Shown here: piece by piece, positions 1 to 7,606 of the stretch
Layout of the letters: each line of letters starts with the position of its first letter
Numbering within the stretch: the stretch's first letter is position 1
NCBI GenBank assembly: GCA_036676195.1
Contig: JAKFDK010000143.1
Span: 1-17,660 of the forward strand
Reading direction: 5' to 3'
DNA: 17,660 nt
DNA from: JAKFDK01 sp036676195
GTDB lineage: Bacteria; Bacillota; Sulfobacillia; Symbiobacteriales; ZC4RG38
Notes under the pieces: generated by a model
What the model saw: only the letters and a program-made list of their open reading frames with translations
Told to the model about the DNA's origin: nothing
The model's database searches: none
Position numbers and translations under genes: made by a program

Positions 1-1
1 C

Positions 2-261
2 GTGGAAACACCCAGAATTCCCCTTGGGGAATTGAAACACGCCAGGCTGCCGGCTCACCGGCCTGGTCCCGGGTGGTGGAAACACCCAGAATTCCCCTTG
101 GGGAATTGAAACTCCTTCTCTAACTTGGTAACATCAGGCTGGTTCTGCATGTGTGGAAACACCCAGAATTCCCCTTGGGGAATTGAAACCGGTAGACGTT
201 GTAGCCGGCCAGATCCGGCTCACTGGTGGAAACACCCTGAATTCCCCCTGGGGAATTAAAC
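2..261 (+). CRISPR. CRISPR array 1, distal (trailer) end: 4 repeats, 3 spacers
   Basis: Four copies of a 37-nt repeat lie at 2-38, 76-112, 153-189 and 226-261. The repeat starts GTGGAAACACCCAG, contains AATTCCCC and GGGGAATT arms that form an 8-bp stem, and ends ATTGAAAC, the usual 8-nt crRNA 5' handle. Spacers are 37, 40 and 36 nt. The last copy is degenerate: it is 36 nt long, has CCCCCTGG in the loop and ends ATTAAAC. A degenerate final repeat marks the trailer end, so the array runs on the plus strand and its leader and newer spacers lie left of the window. The repeat differs from that of array 2 only at positions 8, 10 and 13. The same Cas6 could therefore process both. Confidence 0.97.
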
Positions 262-339
262 AAACAAATCCTTGCCAGGAAGCCCGCTGATAATAATGGC
301 CCGGCCCGAATGGTCAACAACGACAAGGAGGTGTGCCCT

Positions 340-1710
340 TTGTCTGCCGGTGAGTTGGAAAGGGATTACCTGCCCATCTCAGCCGTAGCAGAAGTCCTGT
401 ACTGCCCACGCAATTTCTATTACCGCGTTACAGAAGGCGCCCGAGAACAGAATCACCACGTATTACAGGGTAAGTTCGAGGAAGAGCGGCGGGAGGAGCG
501 GGAAACGGTCTCCCGTCCCGGAACGGTTCAGCGGCGAGGCCAGATGATAGCCTCCGAGCGCCTGCGACTCATTGGAATAGTCGACGCACTGGAAGAGCGA
601 AATGACATCTACCCGGTGGAGTATAAAAAAGGCGAAGCCGGGGACAAGATCCATGACCAGGTGCAACTGTGTGCCCAGGCCATGGTGCTGGAAGAAGTCC
701 TGGACCGGCCGATTCAGCAGGGCTATGTGTACTATGGCGAATCCCGCATACGGGTACCGGTCGAATTCACAGAGGATCTCCGGGAATTGGTGCTCAAAAC
801 CATCGACACTGCCTTCCGTATCCTGGAGTCCGGGGAAATCCCCGAACCAGTCAACGATGTCCGCTGCACCGGCTGCAGCTTGCAGGAACGCTGCCTGCCA
901 TCCGAAGTACAGTTCCTGCACAAGAAAGGAGAAGCGCCCACCCGCCCACTGCCTGGAGTCAACCTTGGCCGAGTCCTCTACGTGGACGAGCCAGGCGCAT
1001 ACATCCGCAAGTCCGGTGAGCGGCTGGTAGTTACGAAAGATCAGACCACCCTGCGGGAAATACCGGCCGTGAACCTGGATGAGGTCGTTCTGGCAGGACA
1101 GGTCAACCTTTCCACCTCTGCCCACCGCATGCTGCTGGAGCACGAGATCCCGGTGAGCTTCCTCTCTCCGCATGGAAACTACGAAGGGCGGCTGCAGCCC
1201 GCCTGCTCCCGCAACGCAGTCCTGCGCATCGCCCAGGTGCAGGTTCACCTGGACCCCGCCGCCCGTTTGCAACTCGCCCGCCAGTTCGTGGCCGGAAAAC
1301 TCGCCAACATGCGCACCGTGCTGGTACGCCATCGCCGCACCCACAACAGCGAAGAACTGGTCCGGGCGATCAGAGAACTGTCGGCCAGCGCCGAACGGGC
1401 CACCGGGGCGACCGAGCTGGCTGTGCTGCGGGGCATTGAAGGCATGGGCAGCAGGCACTATTTCAGCGTGCTGAACAGTCTGCTCCGGCCAGACCTACCC
1501 TTCGCCTTTGAGAGACGGACCCGCCGCCCGCCCACAGACCCGGTCAACGCACTGCTCAGTTTTGCGTATGCCCTGCTCACCAAGGAAGCTGTCGCGGCCC
1601 TCGGCGTGGCCGGACTGGACCCTTATGTCGGGTTTCTGCATGAGGCTAAATACGGCCGCCCGGCTCTGGCACTGGATCTGGTGGAAGAGTTCCGACCGCA
1701 TCATGGCTGA
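340..1710 (+). CDS. cas4-cas1: Cas4-Cas1 fusion protein, Cas1 part cut short by a frameshift
   Basis: This is the adaptation protein: a Cas4 exonuclease that trims prespacers, fused to the Cas1 integrase. I chose TTG at 340 because AAGGAGGTG (325-333) sits 6 nt before it; an in-frame ATG at 310 has no such site. Numbering from 340, Cas4 covers about residues 1-195. It has four cluster cysteines (C22, C176, C179, C185) and a RecB-type D82, E94-x-K96 site. Cas1 follows from about residue 205, with its metal ligands E367 (IEGMGS), H434 (FLHEAKYG) and D446 (ALDLVEEF). The frame ends in TGA at 1708-1710 after EFRPHHG. Cas1 proteins normally continue here, and that continuation is found in the next frame from 1700 (IMADSVVMGLINRG). 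Skipping one base near 1699 restores it. This is either a real mutation or a sequencing error; all catalytic residues lie upstream of it. Cas4-Cas1 fusions are best known from type I-G loci. Confidence 0.93.
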   Translation: MSAGELERDYLPISAVAEVLYCPRNFYYRVTEGAREQNHHVLQGKFEEERREERETVSRPGTVQRRGQMIASERLRLIGIVDALEERNDIYPVEYKKGEAGDKIHDQVQLCAQAMVLEEVLDRPIQQGYVYYGESRIRVPVEFTEDLRELVLKTIDTAFRILESGEIPEPVNDVRCTGCSLQERCLPSEVQFLHKKGEAPTRPLPGVNLGRVLYVDEPGAYIRKSGERLVVTKDQTTLREIPAVNLDEVVLAGQVNLSTSAHRMLLEHEIPVSFLSPHGNYEGRLQPACSRNAVLRIAQVQVHLDPAARLQLARQFVAGKLANMRTVLVRHRRTHNSEELVRAIRELSASAERATGATELAVLRGIEGMGSRHYFSVLNSLLRPDLPFAFERRTRRPPTDPVNALLSFAYALLTKEAVAALGVAGLDPYVGFLHEAKYGRPALALDLVEEFRPHHG

Positions 1711-1969
1711 CTCAGTGGTGATGGGCCTGATCAATCGGGGGATGATCAAGCCAGAGGACTTCGAACACTCGCTGCAAGGCTGTTTCCTGTCTGGCGCGGC
1801 GCGCAAGCGCTTTTACCAGGCATGGGAACAGCGCCGGTCAGAAGAAATCACGCATCCGATTTTCGGGTACAAACTGCCCTACCGCCGCATGCTGGAACTG
1901 CAGGCCCGCTTTTTGGCCAAAGTGGTCCAGGGTGAACTGCCGCAATACCACCCCATGCTGGTGCGCTGA
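1703..1969 (+). pseudogene. cas1: Cas1 C-terminal fragment, out of frame with cas4-cas1
   Basis: This 88-codon frame begins MADSVVMGLINRG and contains PEDFE, FYQAWEQR and the basic C-terminal helices (IFGYKLPYRRMLELQARFLAK) typical of the end of Cas1. It is the natural continuation of the upstream Cas1 domain, displaced by one base. ATG at 1703 overlaps the upstream TGA by 8 nt, so translational coupling could in principle make it as a separate chain. The only purine-rich stretch upstream (GGAAGAG, 1682-1688) is 14 nt away, which is too far for a good ribosome binding site. It is most simply the detached tail of a frameshifted cas1. It ends one base before the cas2 start. Confidence 0.85.
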
Positions 1970-1970
1970 C

Positions 1971-2249
1971 ATGGAACGATTTGTGGTGGTGTACGACATT
2001 CGCGACGACAGGCGCCGGACTGCCGTACACAAGACCATGAAAAACTACGGGATACCGGTGCAAGAAAGCGTCTTCGAGGTCGACTTACGGCCAGAGGATC
2101 TGCTGCGCCTGCAAATCCGGTTGGGTTCACTGTTGGACGCCAAGCATGACAGCATCATTTTCTACCGGATGTGTCGCCGCTGCGCCGAAGCGGCCACGCG
2201 CCTGGGACGGTCCGACGATCCGTTTGCCAGCTCCATCACCATCATTTAG
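1971..2249 (+). CDS. cas2: Cas2, subunit of the spacer integration complex
   Basis: The protein has 92 residues, the normal Cas2 length. It starts MERFVVVYDIRDD, the conserved first beta strand with the metal-site aspartate (D9), and contains YGIPVQESVFEVDL, the typical second strand. Cas2 dimers bridge two Cas1 dimers in the integrase. The ATG lies 1 nt after the stop of the cas1 tail, so it is coupled to cas1 translation. A 161-nt, locally AT-rich gap with no gene follows before cas10. It contains only a weak 7-pair stem (2256-2277) without a U-tract. Cas2 itself looks intact. Confidence 0.96.
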   Translation: MERFVVVYDIRDDRRRTAVHKTMKNYGIPVQESVFEVDLRPEDLLRLQIRLGSLLDAKHDSIIFYRMCRRCAEAATRLGRSDDPFASSITII

Positions 2250-2410
2250 GTGCCCGGTTGGGCGACCTCACCCAATCACTCTCCACATAAAACAAAGGCA
2301 CATAACACTATCCTCATACCCCAAACCCAAATAATCAACATTAACTGCAGGAAAACCATTGCGCTGTGCATAAGTGATCTTCTCACCCATCGCGGTGAGG
2401 AGTGCATGCG

Positions 2411-4687
2411 GTGGAAACCAGTATTCGCCTGGCCTGCTCGGCCCTGGTCACAGTAGCAGAACAGGCGCTCCATGTCCAGTTCCCCATCCCAAAGGAACTG
2501 CGCCCCGATCCCCCGGCCCAGCAAGCACTGGAAACAGCCATGCGGCTACTTGGCTGCCGGGAACGGCGGCCGCTTGCCGCGCCCACCACCCCGTTCTGCC
2601 ATGTCCAACTGGAGCCTGCCCGGCCCTTACCCAAACCCCAGGTGCTGGCGCCCGCTCCCCTAAGCCCAGGGGCAACCTTCCCCTCCCCGACCGGCAAAGC
2701 CCCGCCGGAACACCTGCAACAACACGCGGCCAAAGCCGCTTGGGCTATCCAGGCGGCACTGCAGCCAGCAGCAGCCACGGCCCACCTGGAATCGCATCTG
2801 CTGGACGCTCTGGAACAACATCTTTGGTGCCTGCCTGGTACCCAGCCGGGCGCCACCGCACTGGACAGCGCCCGCACCCTGGCCGCCACAGCCTGTGCCC
2901 TCCACGCCGCAGCACCCGCTCGCCCCGATGACCAGACGCCCCTGGCGCTGGTTCTGGGCGACCTGTCCGGAATTCAGCGGTACCTGTTTGCTGCCAGCCA
3001 CCATGGCGCCGGCGGCGTGGCCAAGCGGCTGCGGGCCCGTTCATTCTGCCTGTCCATGCTGTTGGAAGCGGCAGCCCTGCACCTGCAGGTTCTGCTGGGC
3101 TCGCCCATGGCCAGCATCATCATGAATGCCGGGGGCAGGTTCCTGCTCCTCACTCCTGGCCACCCAGCGGCCCTGGCACGAATCGAACAGGGAGCCGCCG
3201 ACCTGTCCAACTGGATGCTCCAGCGCTACCGGGGCGAGGTGGCCGTCAACCTGGCCTGGCACGTGTTCCCGGCCGCCCGCCTGGCCGAATTCGGTACTGT
3301 TCTTACCGAATGCGAGGCCGCCATGGCACGCGCCAAGGCCCGTCCTCTGGGGCAGGCCTTGCAGGCAGGCCAGCGCTGGCAGGAGGAACTGTTTGTCCAG
3401 GAAGCTCCGCCGGCGGGATGGTCCACCTGCCAGGCCTGCCACCGGGAGACAGCACCGGGAGACCCCGATGGTGAGCGTATCTGCGCCACTTGTCGCGCAC
3501 AGGAAGCGCTGGGCCGCCGCCTGCCCCGGGCACGCAGCGCCGCCATTTACCGCGGTCCGGCACCGGCCGGGTCTGTGCACCTGCTGGGCGACCTGCACCT
3601 GGCCGTCTTTCCAGACCGCCCGCCGGATCATCCCCGCCCGCTGGCCTGCTTCACCCTGCGGGGCGAATCACCGCGGGAACTCCCCGGGCGCGCCACCCGG
3701 CGCTACCTGGCCAATCATATCCCCCTGGCCCCCGCCGACCTGGATGCCTTCTGTGGGGACTGCCACATCTGCCAGCAGGCCGGGCGCCCCAAACCGGCCG
3801 CCGGCGACCCGCTCTACTTTGACTGCCTGGCGAACCAGGCGGACGGCCGGCCGCTCCTGGGCTATTTCAAGGCCGACGTAGACCTGTTGGGCTCCCTGTT
3901 TTGCTTCGGCTTTCAATCGGAAACCGGGGCACAGCGGGTGACCCCGGCACAGATTACCGCCCTCAGCCGCTTTCTGGACCTGTTTTTCGCCGGCCATGTC
4001 ACGCAACTGCTGGCCGAACGATTCCCCCTGTGTTATTCAGTGTTCGCCGGCGGTGACGATCTGTTTCTGGTTGGGCCATGGGACCAGATCGTGAAAGCGG
4101 CCCAGGTCATTCAGGCCGACTTTCACCGCTACACGGCCGGCAACCCCAGCGTAACCCTGTCGGCAGGCACGGTGGCCGTGAGCCCGCGATTACCCCTGAG
4201 CCGGGCCGCCGAATGGGCCGAAGCTGCACTCAAGGCCGCCAAAGATGAGCCCGCCCCCGGCCGGACGGAAGGGCGCAACCAGTTCACCCTGTTTGGTGAA
4301 ACAGTACCCTGGCCGCAGGTGCCCAGCCTGCTGGGCCATGCCGGCCGCCTGGGGGAGTGGTTGTGCAACAGGCAGGTGGGAAGCGGCTTTGTGTACCGGC
4401 TGCTCCAGTACGCCGACCTGCTCAGGCAGTTCCGGCAGGATACCGGCGGCATGCAGGTACTGGCGCTCCTGACGTACGACCTGGAACGCAACGTGACCAC
4501 CACCAGCGTGCATAAAGGTGAAGTTGCCGAAGTGGCCCGCTGGGCCCAAACAGTGCGCGACTCGGCCTGGCAGGCGGCCACCGGACAGGCCGCAGGCGCC
4601 GACCCCGCCCTGGCACTGCACCTGCGGGCGGTGGCCAGCTATGCCTTGAATATGTACCGGCGAGGTGAACGCGATGCAGCCGAATAG
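2411..4687 (+). CDS. cas10: Cas10 (Csm1), large subunit of the type III-A complex, HD motif lost
   Basis: Cas10 senses target RNA and makes cyclic oligoadenylate from ATP. GTG at 2411 is chosen because GAGGAG (2397-2402) lies 8 nt upstream; a GTG at 2402 would overlap that site. The protein is 758 residues. Numbering from 2411: the first palm domain has GDLSGIQRYLF (about 180), a zinc motif uses C340, C343, C358 and C361, there is a further Cys-His cluster (C448, C451, H452, C454), and the second palm domain has ADVDLLGSLF followed by GGDD (547-550), the cyclase site. The N-terminus reads IRLACSALVTVAEQA where Csm1 proteins usually have a stretch like LAALLHDIGK, so the HD nuclease pair is replaced. 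The normally conserved SLYDH motif after the N-terminal domain also appears changed (TALDSARTLAA). DNA cleavage by this subunit is therefore unlikely. Its stop overlaps csm2. Confidence 0.95.
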   Translation: METSIRLACSALVTVAEQALHVQFPIPKELRPDPPAQQALETAMRLLGCRERRPLAAPTTPFCHVQLEPARPLPKPQVLAPAPLSPGATFPSPTGKAPPEHLQQHAAKAAWAIQAALQPAAATAHLESHLLDALEQHLWCLPGTQPGATALDSARTLAATACALHAAAPARPDDQTPLALVLGDLSGIQRYLFAASHHGAGGVAKRLRARSFCLSMLLEAAALHLQVLLGSPMASIIMNAGGRFLLLTPGHPAALARIEQGAADLSNWMLQRYRGEVAVNLAWHVFPAARLAEFGTVLTECEAAMARAKARPLGQALQAGQRWQEELFVQEAPPAGWSTCQACHRETAPGDPDGERICATCRAQEALGRRLPRARSAAIYRGPAPAGSVHLLGDLHLAVFPDRPPDHPRPLACFTLRGESPRELPGRATRRYLANHIPLAPADLDAFCGDCHICQQAGRPKPAAGDPLYFDCLANQADGRPLLGYFKADVDLLGSLFCFGFQSETGAQRVTPAQITALSRFLDLFFAGHVTQLLAERFPLCYSVFAGGDDLFLVGPWDQIVKAAQVIQADFHRYTAGNPSVTLSAGTVAVSPRLPLSRAAEWAEAALKAAKDEPAPGRTEGRNQFTLFGETVPWPQVPSLLGHAGRLGEWLCNRQVGSGFVYRLLQYADLLRQFRQDTGGMQVLALLTYDLERNVTTTSVHKGEVAEVARWAQTVRDSAWQAATGQAAGADPALALHLRAVASYALNMYRRGERDAAE

Positions 4688-5120
4688 AGGCCCGAACAGG
4701 GGTGCCAGCCCCCCACCCGAATTGCCTCCGGATTACCTGAAAACCGGCTACTTTGATGCCGCCGGCAACCCGCGTAAGGAACTGGTGACCACAGTCGCCC
4801 AAGCAGTGGCCAGATCACTGCGCAAGGCATACCCGGAGTTGACCAACAGCCAGATGCGCCAGTTTTACACCCACGTCCGCGGCATTGAATACCGGCTGCG
4901 CCAGGGCCGGACATTTGCCGAACTGCAAGCCGAACTGCACATGCTGAAGCCCCTGGCCGAGGAACGGCAGAAAAAGGACAAGGTGCCTGAGCTATTCAGC
5001 GCTTTCATTCGCACCAACCTGGCCCACGTCACCGATGAAAAGAGCTTTCTCAAAGGCTTTCTGCTACACTTTCAGGCCGTGTTGGCGTTCCACTACAAGA
5101 AAGGGGAGAAGGGCGCATGA
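4674..5120 (+). CDS. csm2: Csm2, small subunit of the type III-A complex
   Basis: This small helical protein forms the inner filament that lies along the target RNA in the Csm complex. Its presence separates III-A from III-B. The protein is 148 residues from ATG 4674, preceded by GAGGTG (4662-4667). A GTG at 4665 is a poorer start because it lies inside that site. The family pattern is clear: LTNSQMRQFYTHVRGIEYRL, then FAELQAELHMLKPLAEERQ, then a conserved C-terminal helix with SAFIRTNLAHV and FLLHFQAVLAFHY. The first 30 residues are proline- and asparagine-rich and probably disordered. It overlaps the cas10 stop by 14 nt and shares an ATGA with csm3, so the operon is translationally coupled. 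Confidence 0.94.
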   Translation: MQPNRGPNRGASPPPELPPDYLKTGYFDAAGNPRKELVTTVAQAVARSLRKAYPELTNSQMRQFYTHVRGIEYRLRQGRTFAELQAELHMLKPLAEERQKKDKVPELFSAFIRTNLAHVTDEKSFLKGFLLHFQAVLAFHYKKGEKGA

Positions 5121-5818
5121 AACTCGAACGGCAGCGGGTCATCCGGGGAACGCTGTATTGCCGGACCGGTCTGCGCATTGGCGGCAGCCAGGATCAGTTG
5201 GAAATCGGCGCGGTGGACAACCCGGTGATCAAGCACCCCCTTACCGGCGACCCGTATGTGCCCGGCTCAAGCCTCAAGGGCAAAATGCGCTCTCGCCTCG
5301 AATGGGTGGCCGGGTTGCGCTATGGCAGTGAACCCTGCCGCTGTGCCGAACCAACCTGCCTGGTCTGCCGCGTGTTCGGCCCCCACAAACAACCAAAGCA
5401 CTCGTTAGGCCCCACCCGGCTGCTGGTACGGGACGCGATTTTGAGTGACACCAGCCAGCAAGCATTTGCGGTCATCCGGGAAGGCGGCGGCAGCCCCCTG
5501 GAAGTGAAAACCGAAAACATGATCGACCGGCAAACCGGAGTGGCCACCCACCCCCGCCCGGTGGAGCGGGTGCCGTCAGGCACCACCTTTGACCTGGAGT
5601 TGGTGGTGCAAATCCTGGACATGGACATTTCCGAACAAAGGGAAGCGGACATGCTGAACCTGGTGCGTCAGGGACTGCGGCTGGTGCAGGAGCACTACCT
5701 GGGGGCCGGCGGCAGCCGGGGTTACGGCCAGGTGGAGTTCCGGAATCTCACCCTGGACGGAGAGCCCTGGCCGCTTGAAGACCCCGGTCCGGCCGGGGTA
5801 CCCGCCGCCGGGCAGTAG
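5117..5818 (+). CDS. csm3: Csm3, backbone subunit and target-RNA endonuclease
   Basis: Csm3 is the repeated RAMP backbone of the complex and cuts target RNA at 6-nt intervals. The protein is 233 residues, the usual length. It contains GGSQDQLEIGAVDNPVIK with D34, which matches the catalytic aspartate of characterised Csm3 proteins. It also has PYVPGSSLKGKMRSRLE (the RNA-binding loop), a cysteine cluster (C74, C76, C81, C84) expected to bind zinc, and the glycine-rich loop LGAGGSRGYGQV near residues 195-206. ATG at 5117 overlaps the csm2 stop (ATGA), with AAGGGGAGAAGG just before it. The active site looks intact, so sequence-specific RNA cleavage is expected. Confidence 0.97.
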   Translation: MKLERQRVIRGTLYCRTGLRIGGSQDQLEIGAVDNPVIKHPLTGDPYVPGSSLKGKMRSRLEWVAGLRYGSEPCRCAEPTCLVCRVFGPHKQPKHSLGPTRLLVRDAILSDTSQQAFAVIREGGGSPLEVKTENMIDRQTGVATHPRPVERVPSGTTFDLELVVQILDMDISEQREADMLNLVRQGLRLVQEHYLGAGGSRGYGQVEFRNLTLDGEPWPLEDPGPAGVPAAGQ

Positions 5819-5830
5819 GAGGTGGCAAGA

Positions 5831-6757
5831 TTGCGCACCTACCGCGCTGTGCTGCACCTGCAGGGCAGCTACATAACCCCTTTTCATGCTGACACCCTGT
5901 TCGGCCACCTGTGCTGGGCCCTGCACGCCAGCGCAGGCCCGGAGGCCGTGACGGCGCTCCTGTTCCAGTACCGAGACCGGCAGCCGCCGTTCGTGCTTTC
6001 CAACGGATTTCCCGGCCACCTGCTGCCCCGGCCGCTGATTCCGGCGACGGCAGACTCCGGCCCCAGGTCCAAGGCCCAGCGCCTGGCGGACTCACGCCAG
6101 GGCAAGCGGCTCAGGCGGCTGGAGTTCGTCGCCCTGCCGGAATTCCTGGCGCTGGCCCGAGGTGAACGGCCGTCGCTGGCGGCAGAGTCGCCGGCCCGGC
6201 GCGTGGTGACCTGGCATAACCAGGTCGATCGGCTGGCCGAAACCGCCGGCGGCGAGGGCGGGGCGCTGTACAGCCTGGACGAAGAGTTTGTGGATGGCGG
6301 CCAGGTCTCGGTCTACATCAAAACGGACGCAGCCTGGCTGGCGCGCCTGCGTGACCTGTTGGTCATGGTCGGGCAGGGTGGCTTCGGCAAACGTCGGTCC
6401 GTAGGCCGGGGCGTCTTTACCGTGGCCGCCCTGGAGCCAGTACCCGAACTGGACACGCCGCCGCCCGGCACCAACGGTTTTGTCTCCCTGGCCCACTTCA
6501 TACCGGCAGCGGCTGACCCCACCGCCGGCTTTTACACCCTGCTCACCAAGTACGGCAAGCTGGGCAATGCATACGCCCACCTGCCCAACCCCTTCAAGCG
6601 GCCGCTGATCTTTCTGCGCGCCGGGGCTGCGTTTTACACTGGCGATCCTCCCAGGGCCTTCTATGGGCGGCTGGTGCCTGGCGTGGCCCCCGGCCGGCCG
6701 GAGGTCTGCCAGTATGGGTTTACCCCCGCCGTGCCGGCGGTGCTGCCGGCATGCTGA
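5831..6757 (+). CDS. csm4: Csm4, RAMP subunit that holds the crRNA 5' handle
   Basis: Csm4 (Cas5-like) binds the 8-nt 5' handle of the crRNA and joins Cas10 to the Csm3 backbone. TTG at 5831 is preferred: AGGAGGTG (5817-5824) lies 6 nt upstream, and the protein then starts MRTYRAVLHLQGSYITPFHADTLFGHLCW-like, matching Csm4 N-termini. A GTG at 5822 would sit inside the site. The 308-residue protein has the RAMP loop GQGGFGKRRSVGRG (about 181-194) and the characteristic C-terminal pattern KYGKLGNAYA, NPFKRPLIF, AFYGRLVPGV. Its stop overlaps the next gene by 7 nt (ATGCTGA). In ordinary III-A operons csm5 comes next; here it does not. Confidence 0.95.
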   Translation: MRTYRAVLHLQGSYITPFHADTLFGHLCWALHASAGPEAVTALLFQYRDRQPPFVLSNGFPGHLLPRPLIPATADSGPRSKAQRLADSRQGKRLRRLEFVALPEFLALARGERPSLAAESPARRVVTWHNQVDRLAETAGGEGGALYSLDEEFVDGGQVSVYIKTDAAWLARLRDLLVMVGQGGFGKRRSVGRGVFTVAALEPVPELDTPPPGTNGFVSLAHFIPAAADPTAGFYTLLTKYGKLGNAYAHLPNPFKRPLIFLRAGAAFYTGDPPRAFYGRLVPGVAPGRPEVCQYGFTPAVPAVLPAC

Positions 6758-7590
6758 ATATTTTCAAGCTCATCTTTACCGTGGTGCAGGAGGGGCAGGT
6801 ACGCGGCCTGGGCGGCGAAGAGGCGCACGCCCTCCTGTTCCGCTGGCTGAATGAAGCCGACCCGACACTGGCCGGGGAAGTACATGCCGCACCGCAAAAA
6901 CCGTTCTCTATCTCCGGGGTGCGCGGGGCCGGCGCCCGCCGGGCTGAAGGCGGTCGGCATCTGACTGTACCCGGCACCGTCCACCTGCGCATCACCAGCC
7001 TGTCCGCCCCGGTCCACGCCGTGTTGCAGCAGGTCAGCCAGCAGTTGCCCGGACGGACGGTCCGGCTGGGTAACGCCGTGCTCAGGTGCGACCGGGCAGA
7101 GGCAGTACATGGCCCCACCGGCCGCGGCTGGGAAGAGATCTGGCCGGGTCCGGCTAGCCCCGAAGTCAGCCTGCGCCTGCACACCCCCACCAGCTTCCGC
7201 CGCCAGGGCGTGCAGATCATCTACCCCGAGCCGGGCCTGGTCTTCGGCAGCCTGCTGCAGCGTTACAACGCCTTTGCCGGCTGCCGCCTGCCGCCGGAGT
7301 GGTCGCAGCGCCTGGGTACCGTTCGCACCAGCCGCTATGCCCTCCGCACCGAAGCCGTTCACTTTCGGGACTACACCATGATCGGCTGCCGGGGCCTGGT
7401 CACCTTTACCGCCCCGCCCGGCAACCCGGAACTGAGCGCGCTCATGTCCGGCCTGGCCCGCCTGGTCCCTTACACCGGTGTGGGCTACAAGGTCACCATG
7501 GGACTTGGCCAGGCCAGCTACCTGTTCCCCTCTCCCCCTGCCGATCCCCCGGCACCCCCTGCCGCGAGTGGCAACCGGTCTGATCCCTGA
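6751..7590 (+). CDS. cas6: Cas6 endoribonuclease, pre-crRNA processing
   Basis: Cas6 cuts the repeat RNA to leave the 8-nt ATTGAAAC handle. The protein is 279 residues with two RAMP/ferredoxin folds. The N-terminus carries HALLFRWLNEADPTLAGEVH, a typical Cas6 pattern, with H26 a candidate for the general base. The C-terminus has the Cas6 glycine-rich signature YTGVGYKVTMGLGQ (G243, G245, G251, G253). The last 25 residues are proline-rich and probably an unstructured tail. It starts inside csm4 and has a weak ribosome binding site, suggesting coupling. I considered Csm5 because of the position, but the Csm5 pattern (an N-terminal HIGSG-type motif and a GSSLKG loop) is missing while the Cas6 signature is strong. 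Confidence 0.93.
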   Translation: MLNIFKLIFTVVQEGQVRGLGGEEAHALLFRWLNEADPTLAGEVHAAPQKPFSISGVRGAGARRAEGGRHLTVPGTVHLRITSLSAPVHAVLQQVSQQLPGRTVRLGNAVLRCDRAEAVHGPTGRGWEEIWPGPASPEVSLRLHTPTSFRRQGVQIIYPEPGLVFGSLLQRYNAFAGCRLPPEWSQRLGTVRTSRYALRTEAVHFRDYTMIGCRGLVTFTAPPGNPELSALMSGLARLVPYTGVGYKVTMGLGQASYLFPSPPADPPAPPAASGNRSDP

Positions 7591-7606
7591 CACGGAGGTG
7601 ACATCG

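Noticed and set aside
262..324. A promoter for cas4-cas1 using TTGCCA (272-277) and TAATAA (291-296)
   Set aside because: The spacing is only 13 nt, too short for a normal sigma70 promoter, and no better pair is visible.
463..1458. A 331-codon minus-strand frame opposite cas4-cas1
   Set aside because: It mirrors the codon bias of the real gene and carries no recognisable domain.
1690..1712. Programmed ribosomal frameshifting in cas1
   Set aside because: No slippery heptamer, rare hungry codon or downstream pseudoknot is evident at CCGCATCATGGCTGA; a mutation or sequencing error is simpler.
340..1969. A reverse transcriptase fused to or beside Cas1, which would explain antisense-to-mRNA spacers
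   Set aside because: The whole protein is accounted for by Cas4 and Cas1; no YADD-type motif or extra domain is present.
2256..2277. Stem between cas2 and cas10 as a terminator
   Set aside because: Only seven pairs including one G-U, an 8-nt loop and no T-run; cas10 follows in the same direction.
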